64,000 nucleotides of DNA from Kingdonia uniflora (taxonomy: Eukaryota; Streptophyta; Magnoliopsida; Ranunculales; Circaeasteraceae), in contig JACGCM010002299.1 in the NCBI GenBank assembly GCA_014058105.1, forward strand, positions 124,001-188,000. Reading direction: 5' to 3'. The translations under genes were made by a program, and so were the position numbers. The notes under the pieces were generated by a model. The model saw only the letters and a program-made list of their open reading frames with translations, did not search any database and had not been told where the DNA came from. Shown here one piece after another: positions 10,576-21,394 of this stretch; the stretch's first letter is position 1; each line of letters begins with the position of its first letter.

Positions 10576-11574
10576 AAGCTAAATGTCTATTTTAATGTTT
10601 TTTTCTCCATTATTTCCTAAGATTGGAACTCACTTTTTTACTTCCTAGGGGATTTTTTGCTGTTGCAAATTTACCCTACGATTGGAATTGTACTTGAGCA
10701 CTTCGTACTGAAATCAAAATGTTGCCGCATAAACTTCGAGTTGCTACTGTAAAAGCATGTAGAGCATAAATCAAAACCAAAATCTAAACAAAATGTATAA
10801 AAGATCGCATACGCCAGATGATAAAGATACAGAGTAAAGATCAGATTTTACTAGGCAAAATCTTTTGTTCAAACAACACGAGAAAACACATTTGAATGGA
10901 AGATCCGAACAACTACAACCTAGGTACAACATTCTGAAGGTGCAAACTACTCCAATTCGAGAGAAGATCGTACAAACTCAAAAAAAATCATCCACAAATA
11001 ACAACTAACAACATCAAACGAGTGTAAATTATGTCATACCTAAAAATAGATATTAAACCCTAATCGGTTGCTGAAATTCTTTGATTTCCTCAAAGATCAG
11101 AGTTTGTCTGTCAAAATTAGCAAAAAGGACGCATATTGAAATCAAAATTAGAATCAATTTCATGAAAAACAATGAAATTAGGAGAGTTTGAGTAGATTAC
11201 CATTGTGGGAGATGGGGATTATAGGGAGTTGAGATTGAGTGACGGGGGATTACCAGGTATACAGAAGAACAAACTTTCATTGTATTCATCAACTGAGTCT
11301 TCAAGAGCAAAGAAATCGATCCACTTGGGGGCGCTGATGTGCTCGTCGATGTCGTCTTCGATGTTTGCCGGCTCCAATTTACAAACTAAATAGAGAGGTA
11401 AAAAGTTTTAGAGAGAGAATTGTAACCAAGGATTTGGGAGAAGAGATTTCACTTTGACTGATTGAAGATTGCTAGAGCAAATTAGGGTTCTTAGAGAGGG
11501 AGAGGGAGAATTGAGGGTTTTTTTCTTTCTTCAAGGAGCTTGAAAAACTCTAGTTTATATTCTCCATCGTGAAA
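10576..11574. other. CACTA right interior, no gene recognised
   Basis: A/T-rich sequence with leader-like GA-rich stretches near 11400-11520. A short plus-strand open frame at 11205-11393 has no recognised domain. A minus-strand promoter or 5' leader for the lost element gene would be expected here, but no motif decides it. Confidence 0.35.
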
Positions 11575-11712
11575 ACGCGAGTTATATAACGTCAATTGAA
11601 GCAAAAACGACATAAATGCTATAGCGTATATTTTCACGTCACTTGCAAAAGTAACGTCAAAGGGATATAAGGCGGCAATGAAGTCATTATTTGAGGGAAT
11701 GACGTTGTAGCT
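11575..11712. repeat. Right subterminal TGACGT array and degenerate CACTA end
   Basis: ACGTCA/TGACGT and near copies recur at about 11589, 11635, 11653 and 11699, and the stretch ends in GTTGTAG(CT), the likely decayed right terminus. Confidence 0.6.
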
Positions 11713-11779
11713 TACCCAAATATGGAAGAAAACAAAATAGTATACTTATTATGTCAGTTTTTATATAAATTTATACGAG

Positions 11780-12115
11780 TCCCGGAGCAAACTTGCCAAC
11801 AGGAGTTGGCCTAGACCATGCTAATCGCAGACTGTATACTCTGCCACGTCCAAGAGGCATCTGCTCTCTTTTTGGCCTGGAGGATATCACACCCAGGGAA
11901 ATATTTAGTTTTCAGGACCTGACTCCACAATTCTAAAGGTTTATTATGAAGACGCCAGACCAATTTGGACAAATGAGCTAAATTAGTGGCACCTGCCTCA
12001 CGAATACCCTGACCCCCCTCCCGTTTCGGCCGACAAACTTCCTTCTATTTTTTAAGGTACAAAGGTTTCCCCTTATCCTCCCTTTTCCCCCACCAGAAGT
12101 CACGTACAGAGCTAA
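11780..12115 (-). pseudogene. LINE (L1-type) reverse-transcriptase C-terminal fragment
   Basis: The minus strand reads FWWGKREDKGKPLYLKK, then CRPKREGGQGIREAGATNL, LVWRLHNKPLELWSQVLK and KYFPGCDILQAKKRADASW. This is the conserved region after the RT domain of plant L1-like LINEs (F-W-W-G, GGLGIR, K-x-K-Y-F). It has one internal stop and no neighbouring ORF1 or endonuclease, so it is a small relic. Confidence 0.8.
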
Positions 12116-12198
12116 ATTAGTAGCTCTTAACTACTCCTAGTCCTAATTTGAGTGGGGACTTGTTTCTTATTTCAGATTCTAGTTGCTTAGGGATTAAG

Positions 12199-12208
12199 CT
12201 AGGATCAC
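12199..12208 (+). repeat. Target-site duplication (left), CTAGGATCAC
   Basis: Perfect 10-bp direct repeat with 12470-12479, flanking the TIR element. Confidence 0.9.
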
Positions 12209-12469
12209 GAGTCCGGATTTGACAACCCTCCTTAACAGAGGGTTGTGCAAACCCTCTCTCTTATTGGTTTAGGGTGTTTAAGTCCCATAGGGATTTAGGA
12301 GAGTTTAGGGTGTAGTGTTTAACATCTGTTAACTCTCTAGCCAATAAGAGAGAGGGTTGGCACATCCCACCATAGGGATTTAGGAGGGTTTAGGTTGTAG
12401 TGTTTAACATCTGTTAACTCTCTAGCCAATAAGAGAGAGGGTAAGGGAGGGTTGTGCAAATCCGGACTC
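12209..12469. mobile_element. Short Mutator-type TIR element (MULE-derived MITE), 261 bp
   Basis: The termini are inverted repeats beginning GAGTCCGGATTTG and ending CAAATCCGGACTC, continuing as ACAACCCTCC and then CCCTCTCTCTTATTGG. The flanks are the 10-bp duplication CTAGGATCAC; 9-10 bp duplications are typical of Mutator-like elements. Inside, an approximately 80-bp segment (GGGATTTAGGAG...CTAGCCAATAAGAGAGAGGG) is present twice in tandem. It has no coding capacity. The intact duplication suggests a fairly recent insertion, about 60 bp upstream of the PRP31 copy. Confidence 0.85.
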
Positions 12470-12479
12470 CTAGGATCAC
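12470..12479 (+). repeat. Target-site duplication (right), CTAGGATCAC
   Basis: Second copy of the 10-bp duplication flanking the MULE-type element. Confidence 0.9.
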
Positions 12480-12534
12480 CTATATATGTATAGAAAAGAG
12501 TTGTATTTGTTTAGGGTTTATTTTTCTCATCAAC

Positions 12535-13911
12535 ATGGCAGCTTTTCCGGAGTCCTTCTTAGACGACCTCAACGATCTTTCAAACAACAAAGGCAGTCTC
12601 ATTGATGACATGATCATTGATGAGGCTTTAAGCAATGATGATCTTGGCAGCCATGTTGAAATAATGCAGAAAGTTGACGAAACACTTCAGAAGACCTCGG
12701 ATCTACTAAACGGAAACCATGTTTTGGAGGAATATGAGCTTATAATCGCTTGTAACGCACTTACAGTTGACATGGACAATGAGATACATAGAGTTCAAAG
12801 CTTCTTATGTGACAATTATAGTGCCAAGTTCCCCGATCTTGAATCGTTAGTCCATCATCCCATTGATTATGCCAGAGCAGTTAAGAAGATTGGGAACGAA
12901 ACTGATATGACCCGTGTTGATCTACAAGGGCTTTTGTCCTCCGCGATGATCATGGTGGTTTCAGTTATAGCATCAACTACTAGGGGCAGATAACTTCCAG
13001 AGGAAGCCCTTAAGAAGATAATAGATGTTTGTAATCAATCAATTGCTCTTGATTCAGCAAAGAAGAAGGTTTACAATTTTCTAGAGAGTAGAATGGTTTA
13101 CACGGCCCCAAATCTTTCAGCTATCGTAGGGAGTGCCGTTGCTGCAAAGTTACTAGGCAGTGCTGGTGGGCTATCAGAGTTTGTTAAAATGCATGATGAT
13201 ACTGTTAGATATCTTGGCACAAAAAGTACAAATCTAGCTGGTTTTTCCCGGGCAAGCTCCCAACGTGATGTAGGATATCTCGGGGAAACGGAGATGTACC
13301 AAAGTACACATCCTTATTTTAAAAAGTATGTGTTGAAGAAGTTGGCTTCAAGAGCAGTCTTTGCAGGACGGATTGATTGGCTAAAAAAGGATCTCACCGG
13401 GGAGACTGGAAGAACATATCGAGAGGAAATCTTTAATAAGATTGTGAAAAGGCAAGAACCGCCTCCTGCGAAGCAACCCAAAAGCCTCCCTGTTTCGTAT
13501 TCCAATACCAAAAAGAATAGAGGTGGTCGCCGTTACCGCAAACGCAAGGAACGCTATTCAACAACCATTAAGTGCAAGCTTGTGAATCACATGCAATTTG
13601 GTATTCAAGAGGAAAGCTCTTTAGGGGGCGGACTGGGTTTTGGATACGGTATGCTTGGTCAAGATGGAAACGGGAAGTTGCGTTTTTCTGCAAACCAGAA
13701 CAAACTGTCAGCAAAATTTACGAAGAAGTTGTTCAAGGAGCACTCTGTAAACAGTGCTTCAGGATTGACATCAAGTCTAGCTTTTACATCTGTGCAAGAA
13801 CTCAAACTTCCCAATACGCAGTTACAGCCTCATGCTTATCAGCTCCAAAACCGGATTCAGAGTACGTACTTCTCTGAATTAGGAACATTTTCAAAGATTA
13901 CGCCAGTTTGA
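12535..13911 (+). pseudogene. PRP31: PRP31 (U4/U6 snRNP protein) intronless copy with one premature stop
   Basis: PRP31 binds the U4 snRNA-15.5K complex and holds U4/U6.U5 tri-snRNP together in the nucleus. The start MAAFPESFLDDLNDLS matches the family N-terminus. The NOSIC/Nop domain follows (SLVHHPIDYARAVKKIGNET and APNLSAIVGSAVAAKLLG), then the PRP31 C-terminal region (RGGRRYRKRKERY, STYFSELGTFSK). About 458 codons cover nearly the whole protein. A single TAA at 12991-12993 breaks an otherwise continuous frame. There are no introns, as in a retrocopy, but no poly(A) tail or flanking duplication was found, so an intronless paralogue is possible. Many substitutions in the basic region suggest relaxed constraint. 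Confidence 0.9.
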
Positions 13912-14312
13912 ACAGAGAATGATGAATTCGTTGTAGGAGTTTTCTTTTATATTCCGATATTAAATATGATTTAAACGAGCTTCTTCTCTTTTACCCTATG
14001 ATGTTGTTATGTATATATATCGCTCAAATTTCTGTTGATTGATTCACTTTTTCTTTGTATCATACTTGGTAAATTATAACTATGATAGATCGATCTTTCA
14101 AACGCTTCAGATGCGTCGTGAGTATTTGCCTTCAAATTATATTTCACCCATTGCACACTAGTAAAAACTCTTTCACTCATCTTAGTTTATGAAGTGTGAT
14201 TTCACTCATCTTAGTTTATAAAATGGGTATCCAAAGACTGGCTGAAAACATTCTTCCAAAATGCTGGATCCTTTGTCAACAAAGACTCTAAAGAATTCAT
14301 TACCTTCTTAAA
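13912..14312. other. Intergenic, nothing recognised
   Basis: A/T-rich DNA downstream of the PRP31 copy. No poly(A) tract marks the end of a retrocopy. Confidence 0.4.
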
Positions 14313-14648
14313 TTAGTTTTGACTTTGATGTTTAATTGTTGCCAGTACCCTAAAAGCAGAATTGTCATCTTCCCCTTGGACACCACGCAGATCTAGATGA
14401 CACTTCACATACAATTGGAATAGTATCTCGTTTATCTTCTTCTTCAGTACAACATTTGCCCTCCTAACGTCCATAAGCTTGTCTTGATTTCCCCTCGTCA
14501 CTGTGAAATCTTCTTGATAGTCACCTTTGGGCCCTTGTTGTGCTATAGTATAGAATCTATCGTATTGATCAAATAGTTCAATGAATGTTGGATCGTTCTT
14601 CTCTGCTAATTCTCCGCTGTGAAATTCTTTCTTCATTCTTGACGCCAA
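14313..14648 (-). pseudogene. Unrecognised exon-like open frame, 111 codons
   Basis: Charged protein segment (ELFDQYDRFYTIAQQGPKGD, then KKKINEILFQLYVKCH). I do not recognise a family. It lies on the same strand, downstream of the PMD/coiled-coil gene, so it may be its last exon or part of a separate gene. Confidence 0.35.
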
Positions 14649-14899
14649 ACCTCCTGCAGAACAATGGATGGCAGCTAGTGAAAATTCATGGGGGCAGAAA
14701 CAGTAATGTATTGTGAACGTTCAATTTATTGAAAGAGGGATACCCATTCATAGTGCTCGACTTCAAGCTTCTTCTTCATCTCTTCAATAATGATGTGTTG
14801 GTTACGCTACAATCACGGTATACCAACCAGCAGGGGATTAGGTATCCATTGAAGTACAACATTTGAAAACAAACCCTTAAGCTTGGTAACTTACGAGGG

Positions 14900-16850
14900 T
14901 TTAGATTTTCTTATCATGTATCGTAGTGTTGGCCTTGCACTTGGCTACCCACCTATAATTTGATGCAATTATCTGTGTAAAAGTATTAAAAGAGCCGAAT
15001 AATAGAGTACTTGGTTGCAGCATGCAGAACAAAATTGAGGATGAAGAGTGATTATAACATCTTAAGTCGATCAGTGCATTAACCGACAGTAAAAATGTCG
15101 ATGAAGGCAGAGTGGTCGATAAAAAAATTGTCGGAGAGCACATTGATCGACAAATTGGTATACTGTTATCAGCAAATGCCCTATAGTATATCCATCAATC
15201 AAAATAATATTAACAGAGAGAACATACTTAAAACACAAAAATAGTTTTAATAAAAGTACGAAAAATAGTTTTAAACCCTTAAAATACAGACGCATAAATA
15301 CTTTTGAGTATGCGACAATCAACGAATATCTCTCTACTTCCACCCAAACCAGCTTACAAACAATTTTTTCTCTTTTAACCTCGTCACAGCCTCTTCATAC
15401 TTGACAGTTAACTCGCCAATTTCTTTTTGCAAATCACGTGAAGGCACTGCCTCTCCTTTTAGAATCTCAGCAAGCTGTTCAAATGCAACAAGTACATTGC
15501 TATCAAAGAGGAATTCTACCACATAAGCTTACATTATGCAACAAATTGGGAAATGATAGGTTTAAACACTCACAGGGACAGGTTCTGGGTGTTGTCTTTC
15601 TGACTGCTCCGCCAACTTAGCATTGATATCTTGTAGTAACTTGCATTTTCTTCTCTGAAGATAATTTCCTATAACATAAACGGGATAAATAATTAAACTC
15701 GGAGACAGGGTTGTGAAGACTTTTAATTGCAGACAATAGGGTTAAGATGATACCTGTTTTGCCAACACTATTGCCAGGCTTGCATTAGAAGCATCAACAC
15801 CTATTTTTATTCTCATATCCTCTACCAGCTTCTTGTTTTCCACATTCAGAACTTGGCACTCTTTTGTCTGCATAAAAAAACAAATTGATGCAAAAACAAA
15901 GTTGTTTATATATCACTGATATGATCTTGGAATAAAAAACCTAAACAAAGTTGTAAAGGTTGGGATGATACCTTCTTTGCCAACTCCCGTAACAGGTTTT
16001 CATTACAATCATTCAAAACTTTGCACAAATTTGTCTGTATATAATCATTAGTGTGTATTTTATTTATGAGTGATGTCCCATCTTATAATCTTATCATCAG
16101 ATAAATTACTTAACCAAATAAAGAATGCAGTCAAACATAGTTACCTTCTCTTCCAACTTTGCAGGTAGCTTTTCAAATGATTTTACATATCGTTCGTGAA
16201 CAACATCATTGAGTATTCTGTCCTGCTTCATTTGTTCAATTCTGGCCCTCAGCTGCTTGCATTAAGTTGCCTGTGATTAAGAATATATGTTAGGAAATAA
16301 ATAATTGTCGATTTTAAGCCACAGATCGACAATCCCAAAAATTCTTCTAAAATGACTTCTATTAAGTAATACTGACCTTCTTAGTTAATTTCTCTGTTAT
16401 CATCTCATATGTTTCCTTTTCATTCTCCTGCTTTTTCTGGTCTTTCTTCTTTTGGACTTCCTCCTTCAAAGTCGATATTTGTTCCACCAATGCCTTGTTT
16501 TCATCCCTCAAGCGCTTGCATTCAGTTGCCTGTGATTAAGAAAATAGATTAGGAAATAAATAATTATTGATTTTAAGCCACAGATCGAGAATCCCAAAAA
16601 TTCTTTTAAAATGACTTTTGTTTAAGTAATATTAACCTTCTCAGTTAGTTTCTCTGTTATCATCTCATATCTTTCATTTTCATTCTCCTGCTTTTGCTTT
16701 TTCTGATTTTTTATCTTCCGAACTTCCTCCTTCAAAGCTGATATCTGTTCCACCAATGCCTTGTTTTTATCCCTCCGCATGAGATATTGTTCACGTTCAC
16801 AAACATTAGGGAGCTCCCCACTGACTTTCATCTATAGAACCACCTAATAA
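14900..16850 (-). pseudogene. Repeated coiled-coil exons at the C-terminal side of the PMD gene
   Basis: A series of short exon-like blocks on the minus strand encodes charged heptad-rich segments. Two blocks (16376-16530 and 16622-16831) are close duplicates, both reading KALVEQIS-LKEEV followed by ENE-YEMITEKLT. Further blocks at about 16140-16270, 15970-16040, 15755-15870 and 15334-15522 begin with a similar C-K/Q-x-L phrase. The 16.3 and 16.6 kb intron stretches also match each other, so the exon and intron were duplicated together. Exon edges are inferred from AG/GT and frame. Confidence 0.5.
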
Positions 16851-17092
16851 CCACATGATTTAGAACATCAACTTCTATAAATAATGCAAAAACAATTATT
16901 TGGTTGATGCAATGTTTAATGATCCATCTGGTTTAGTGCTACTTACCGGTATATCGCAATTATTTGATTTTGTTTGCACCTGTTCTATGGGGTGACACGC
17001 TGATAACCCGATATCATCATCGGTAGAAAGGTCTATAGTTGGTAGACAAATTTTGGTCTAGGAGACTGACTGAAACCACTGCTTGTACCCCT

Positions 17093-18490
17093 CTACACAT
17101 TGTGCAGGTCCTCCCTTAGCCTCCTTCCTCTATCATGACTCCTCACTATCCATTCCTTCCACAATCCCTTCAAAAATACATCAACCCAGTCATACTTAGG
17201 TTTGCATTGTTTCGACTCATCTCCATCCCATGTTCTCAACCCCGATACTTCAACACATTTTGGGTTCTTAGGGATTGGCTGTATCCTTGCAAACTTCCTA
17301 ACAACCCTACCAGGGTAAATGGGCTCTACATGGTCTGGACTAGATGTAAGCCCATTAAAGAAAGTGTTCTCGTTGAAATTGTGGTCAGACCTTCTTTCTG
17401 CCCTATATGGGTCCCACACAACCTATACAAATACAACATCATTTTAGTTTGAAAAAAGACATCATCAAATGTACTAGGCCTTATATACACAAAACGGGAA
17501 GGTTACTTACATCTTCAACCTTGTAGTTATCAAATGCTTCTCTATATTTTAACAAGTCACGGTCACCGGTCCGATCAGTAATACTTAAACCCCATTTCCA
17601 CCTAGTACAATACTCCATTGCATCTGAATGTTGCTCCTTAGGTATGCCAAGTAGCTTTGGAAAGTGAGCAAATATCAATGACTGTATGAAGTAACAACAG
17701 AAGGCGTGGAAATAATATAAGAAATACAAATTTAAGCAACATAGTAAATCACAGTTGATTTTCGGTAGGGTGTACCTCAAGGAGCATCGTATAAGCAGTA
17801 AACTATTTTCCGTCTGTTCGAGATGCTACACCTAGGTTGTGAAACAAGTGCGCAAGAACTTCGGAGCCCCAAGGCCACTTGATATTCGCTTTGTTCTTCT
17901 CAAAGAAATACAAATACTGTGCACTGACATAGCTTCCCTTTTTTATCGGCAATAAAAAAGTACCCAATACATACAGCATGTACGTGCGCGCAACAGATAA
18001 GGCTGACATTACCTTCTTCTGCTGTCCATCTGGCCTTTCATTCTGTGTGTTATCGTTATACTTCTCCAATTTCCCCACATAGAAGTTCACCAATTTTACT
18101 AGAGACAAAGAATAGCCTTGACCTCCAGTTTTCATTGAGTTAAAAAAATCCTCATCTTGGTAAAGATTCTTCTTAAAAATCTTAACAAGCTTTTGCAACG
18201 ACCAACTACCTTCAATTATTGGAACGTTACCATCAGCTGACAAACCTATCAAGTGTTATACATCATCTAAACTCTGAGTCATCTCCCCCTAACTGAAATG
18301 GAACGTGTTTGTCTCTGGCTGCCAATGCTCGCATATTGTAGAAATCAGTCCCGCGTTGTAGTGCTCGTAGGAAATCTCACCAATCCTATCTAAACCTGCA
18401 AGTATAACCAGGTCTCAAACAATTGTTGGTTCCTTGTCAAGGTGCCATGTTGGAGCATGGTGGTACACGCGGAGACAACTAGGCTCCTCT
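17093..18490 (-). pseudogene. Plant mobile domain (PMD, MAIN-like) exons
   Basis: PMD (aminotransferase-like) proteins are encoded by plant genes and transposons; MAIN-type members act in the nucleus in silencing and meristem maintenance. The block near 18240-18480 reads HHAPTWHLDKEPTIV, ICEHWQPETNTFHFS and SLDDV, the family pattern in which a tryptophan-rich segment precedes a WGEMT box. 17803-18252 continues the domain (GYSLSLVKLVNFYVGKLEK), then exons at 17520-17680 and 17093-17419 (WDPYRAERRS). In-frame stops near 18415, 18290 and 18260 show this copy is decayed; the other two copies lack these stops. Confidence 0.72.
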
Positions 18491-18579
18491 ATAAAAATAT
18501 TGAAGAATATAATTAAATATTACGCCAATATAGTTTTAAAAAAAAATAGCGTAGAGAAAATAAGAGAACAACGACTAAA

Positions 18580-19047
18580 CTACTTTTGAATACAACTGCA
18601 TGGGTCCCCAACTATTTTACCTGGCCAAGGTAAATAGATCTTGCCCAGTGGAATTTGAAACTCAATAGCAAACTCCTATCAGGTGGGTATGTATCGTCAA
18701 TGGGAGCTGCAATTTCTTCCTGGGACACCTCAGTTTGAGGTTCTTCTGACATTGGAGGAGCTTCAACATTATCCTCATTCATAGCATCACCTTCAGTTCG
18801 TTGGGCTCCCAATGCCTCTTTAACTGATCCACCCCCAAATCATTCCTTTGGGGGACAGAGTCATCATTGAAGCCTACATCTCCAAACTGATCAATCTGTG
18901 GTTCTAAATCAGTTTCTATTCCTTCATTCATGTTCTTCTTTCTTTTGTGACTTGGTTGGTGTTTATTAACTTTAGCGACTCCTACATCTTGCTGCTCTGC
19001 CTCGCACTTCTTTGTATTTGATGTTGTCTGATATAGCTTCACATCCA
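18580..19047 (-). pseudogene. N-terminal exon of the PMD gene
   Basis: Starts MDVKLYQTTSNTKK at 19047 with a basic stretch (KRKKNMNEG), then changes frame near 18830 into EALGAQRTEGDAMNEDNVEA and DTYPPDRSLLLSFKFH before an intron. The low-complexity acidic leader precedes the PMD, as in many MAIN-like proteins. Related copies lie at 29829-30029 (minus, truncated) and 50490-50909 (plus, complete but frameshifted). Confidence 0.6.
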
Positions 19048-19050
19048 TTG

Positions 19051-20390
19051 CTTATCACTAAAAATAATCACAAAGCTCATAGGTAAGAAAAATATGAAGC
19101 AAATAGGGGTTGTCAACATAGTACTAAAGTGTAAGAACTGAACATTTACACCATAAATAGTATTGTCGACCATGACTGGTGCTCGACACATTGAAATATT
19201 TGACATTGGAATCTACTATTTCTTAACATATAGCATGATATATGGGATTACCTACTTCATGATATACTGAAATCTACTATTTCTAAACAACATAGAGTTA
19301 ACATGGGGGATTAACAACTTCAGGATGCAGTGGAATCTTAACTACTTCACAAAATAAAGAAACTACATAAAATATTGTCGACTAATCTGTAGTAAGCGAC
19401 AATATTTAATTTACTTTTCACTGCAGTAGAAAATTCCACCCTCTAGGGGGTACTCTACAGTGGGATATCTCTGTAATTTATGGCATAAAACAAACACAAA
19501 TGTTCCCCCATTTCTCAAAATGCCTACCAAATTAATTTAGTAAAAAAAATTTCAAAAAAAAGGTGCGAACAACTTATGCGGGAATGGCATAAGACAAACA
19601 CAAATATGAGATGAAAAAATCTCTATATTCCAACATTAGGGGATTTCTAACTATCCCTTTCAACAAACAAGATTTTGTGTAAATTACAAATAATCAATAA
19701 AGTTGACAAACCCTAACATAAATACTATTTCTGAACAACATAAAGTTAACATGGGAGATTAACAACTTCAGGCGGCACTAGAATCTTAACTACATCACAA
19801 AACAAAGAGTAAACGACAACATAGAGTAAACGATAATATTTAATTTACTTTTTACTGCAGTAGAAATCCCACCCACTAGGGGGTACTCTATAGTGAGATA
19901 TCTCTGTAATTTCTGGCATAAAACAAACACAAATGTTCATTCATTTCTCAGAATGCCTAACAAATTAATTTAGTAAAAAATTTATTTAAAAAAAGGCGCG
20001 AACAATTTATGCGGGAATGGCATAAGACAAACACAAATATGAGATGAAAAAATCCCTATATTCTAAGATTAGGTCAACTATCCCTTTCAACAAACAAGAT
20101 TTTGTGTAAATTACAAATAATCAAGAAAGTTGACAAACCCAAACCACCGCAAATCACTCCTCCAACAAACAAAAAAACAAGGGGAAAACAAACTCTAAGC
20201 AGAAAGGAAGAAAAATTACCCAAGTTGCTTCTCCAAGTTTCTATGGTCTCCAAGTTCAAATCAAAATTCAATTCGCAGCTCCTTTTCCACCCCCAAGTTC
20301 AATTTCAAGTTTGTATGCTCTCCAAGCTATACGTAAGTCATCTTCCCTCTCTCATACTGCTACTTCTTCCTATTCTCTGACGTCGAGACT
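19051..20390. other. Upstream region of the PMD gene with a local ~500-bp duplication
   Basis: No gene seen. The stretches at about 19260-19700 and 19720-20100 resemble each other (shared phrases CACTAGGGGGTACTCTA-type and GCGGGAATGGCATAAGACAA), so the upstream region was partly duplicated in tandem here. The copies at 30.1-30.6 kb and 49.8-50.4 kb have the segment once. Confidence 0.6.
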
Positions 20391-20394
20391 GAGA

Positions 20395-20525
20395 AATTAT
20401 AGAGAGAGAGTGAGTAATCGAATTTTAATTTCAAGAATTGCAGTTTTCCCTTTATTTTTCTTTAGGAGACTGAGAGAGAAAAAGATTGTGTCAGAGAGAG
20501 AGAGAGATAGAGTAATCGTCATAGA
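20395..20525. repeat. GA/CT-rich microsatellite in PMD 5' leader (copy 1)
   Basis: Runs of AGAGAG interrupted by short unique words. The same tract occurs at about 30800-30925 and 49440-49560. CT-rich leaders on the transcribed (minus) strand are common near plant transcription starts. Confidence 0.7.
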
Positions 20526-20599
20526 GGGATGGCGTCCAGCCACCTAATTCAAATATGAGAGGGGCCCATTAGATAAAGGACATCAGAGAGAGCCACATC

Positions 20600-21394
20600 A
20601 TTCTCTTAATACACCTCATTCCTTAATATACACCTCATTCTATAATAAGAAAAATGGATATTTCTGTGATCCACTCATCTCATACAGATGTGTGGTTCTG
20701 ATTTAGGGTCTCCCTAGGGTCAATTTCCTTAGGGTCCCCAAATCCTCTCCCTAAAAGTAAATAAGAAATCATGTTGGCAATACTTGACATTTTATGGCTC
20801 AAAAGTTGGAAACTTATATCTTATGGTGTTGGCAATCAAAGTATTGCACAGGTTATCCAACTCACCTATTGCTCTTAAATGTTTAATCACTTCTTATTAT
20901 CTTAATTGCGGCATTAGCTAGACTCTTATCTAGAAATGAGAGTATCCCAAATATCTATGCCTAGCACACATCTTACATGCTTTAGGTAGCCATATTTGTT
21001 TAGGATTAACATTGGAGAACCTCCAGGTGAAAAAGGGAACAATTATACAGTTTGGCATTTATATGATTATTTATTCAATGTACAGACATCTAGGTGCAAC
21101 TCCATCACATGTATCTTTTATTTTCTTATAGGTTGTTCGGTTTGGCTTTTGAATGAAATCTCATTATTAATAGAAAAATAGAAAAAAGCATATTGATGAT
21201 ATAAATAGATATAGAAAAAATGAATTTAATTAGTACAAACTATCAATTAATTGGTCTTGTTAAGCTTACGAGTTTCTATTAGTATAGGGTTCTTGAAGCC
21301 AAACGAAGTCAGATCATGGCGAGAGCTTGGAGCAATAATGGGGCTATAAATGGAAAGATTTCCTTAACAAGCATGACTTCAGTTAACCGCTTTC
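20600..21394. repeat. Four-copy repeat stretch with an unrecognised 60-codon frame (copy 1)
   Basis: Part of the duplicated unit, present also at 31.0-31.8 kb and, inverted, at 48.6-49.3 kb and 57.0-57.8 kb. A 60-codon open frame (20996-21181; GEPPGEKGNNYTVWHLYDYL) is kept in three copies. I cannot name a family; it could be another captured exon. Confidence 0.5.

Larger units (their letters stand above)
5242..11712. mobile_element. CACTA (En/Spm) element carrying captured host gene fragments
   Basis: The left terminus CACTACAACAAATAC is a typical plant CACTA inverted terminal repeat. The right terminus appears degenerate: GTTGTAG at 11704-11710 matches the complement of CACTACAAC, but the final two bases have changed. 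Both sides carry subterminal arrays of TGACGT in both orientations. The interior holds decayed fragments of four host genes, all on the minus strand, and a short piece resembling an En/Spm-associated protein. No intact transposase is present, so it is non-autonomous. The right end and the 3-bp target duplication are uncertain. Confidence 0.75.

Noticed and set aside
14313..14648. Acyl-CoA-binding protein similarity (FYTIAQQGP)
   Set aside because: Only a short phrase resembles that family; the conserved K/W residues of the binding site are not present.
19140..19400. Short inverted words (ATTGTCGAC...) as a CRISPR-like or structured RNA array
   Set aside because: Irregular spacing, few copies and eukaryotic context; ordinary duplicated upstream DNA.
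20996..21181. GEPPGEKGNNYTVWHLYDYL frame as a named gene
   Set aside because: Repeated in the units, but I could not assign a family, and its repetition is explained by duplication.
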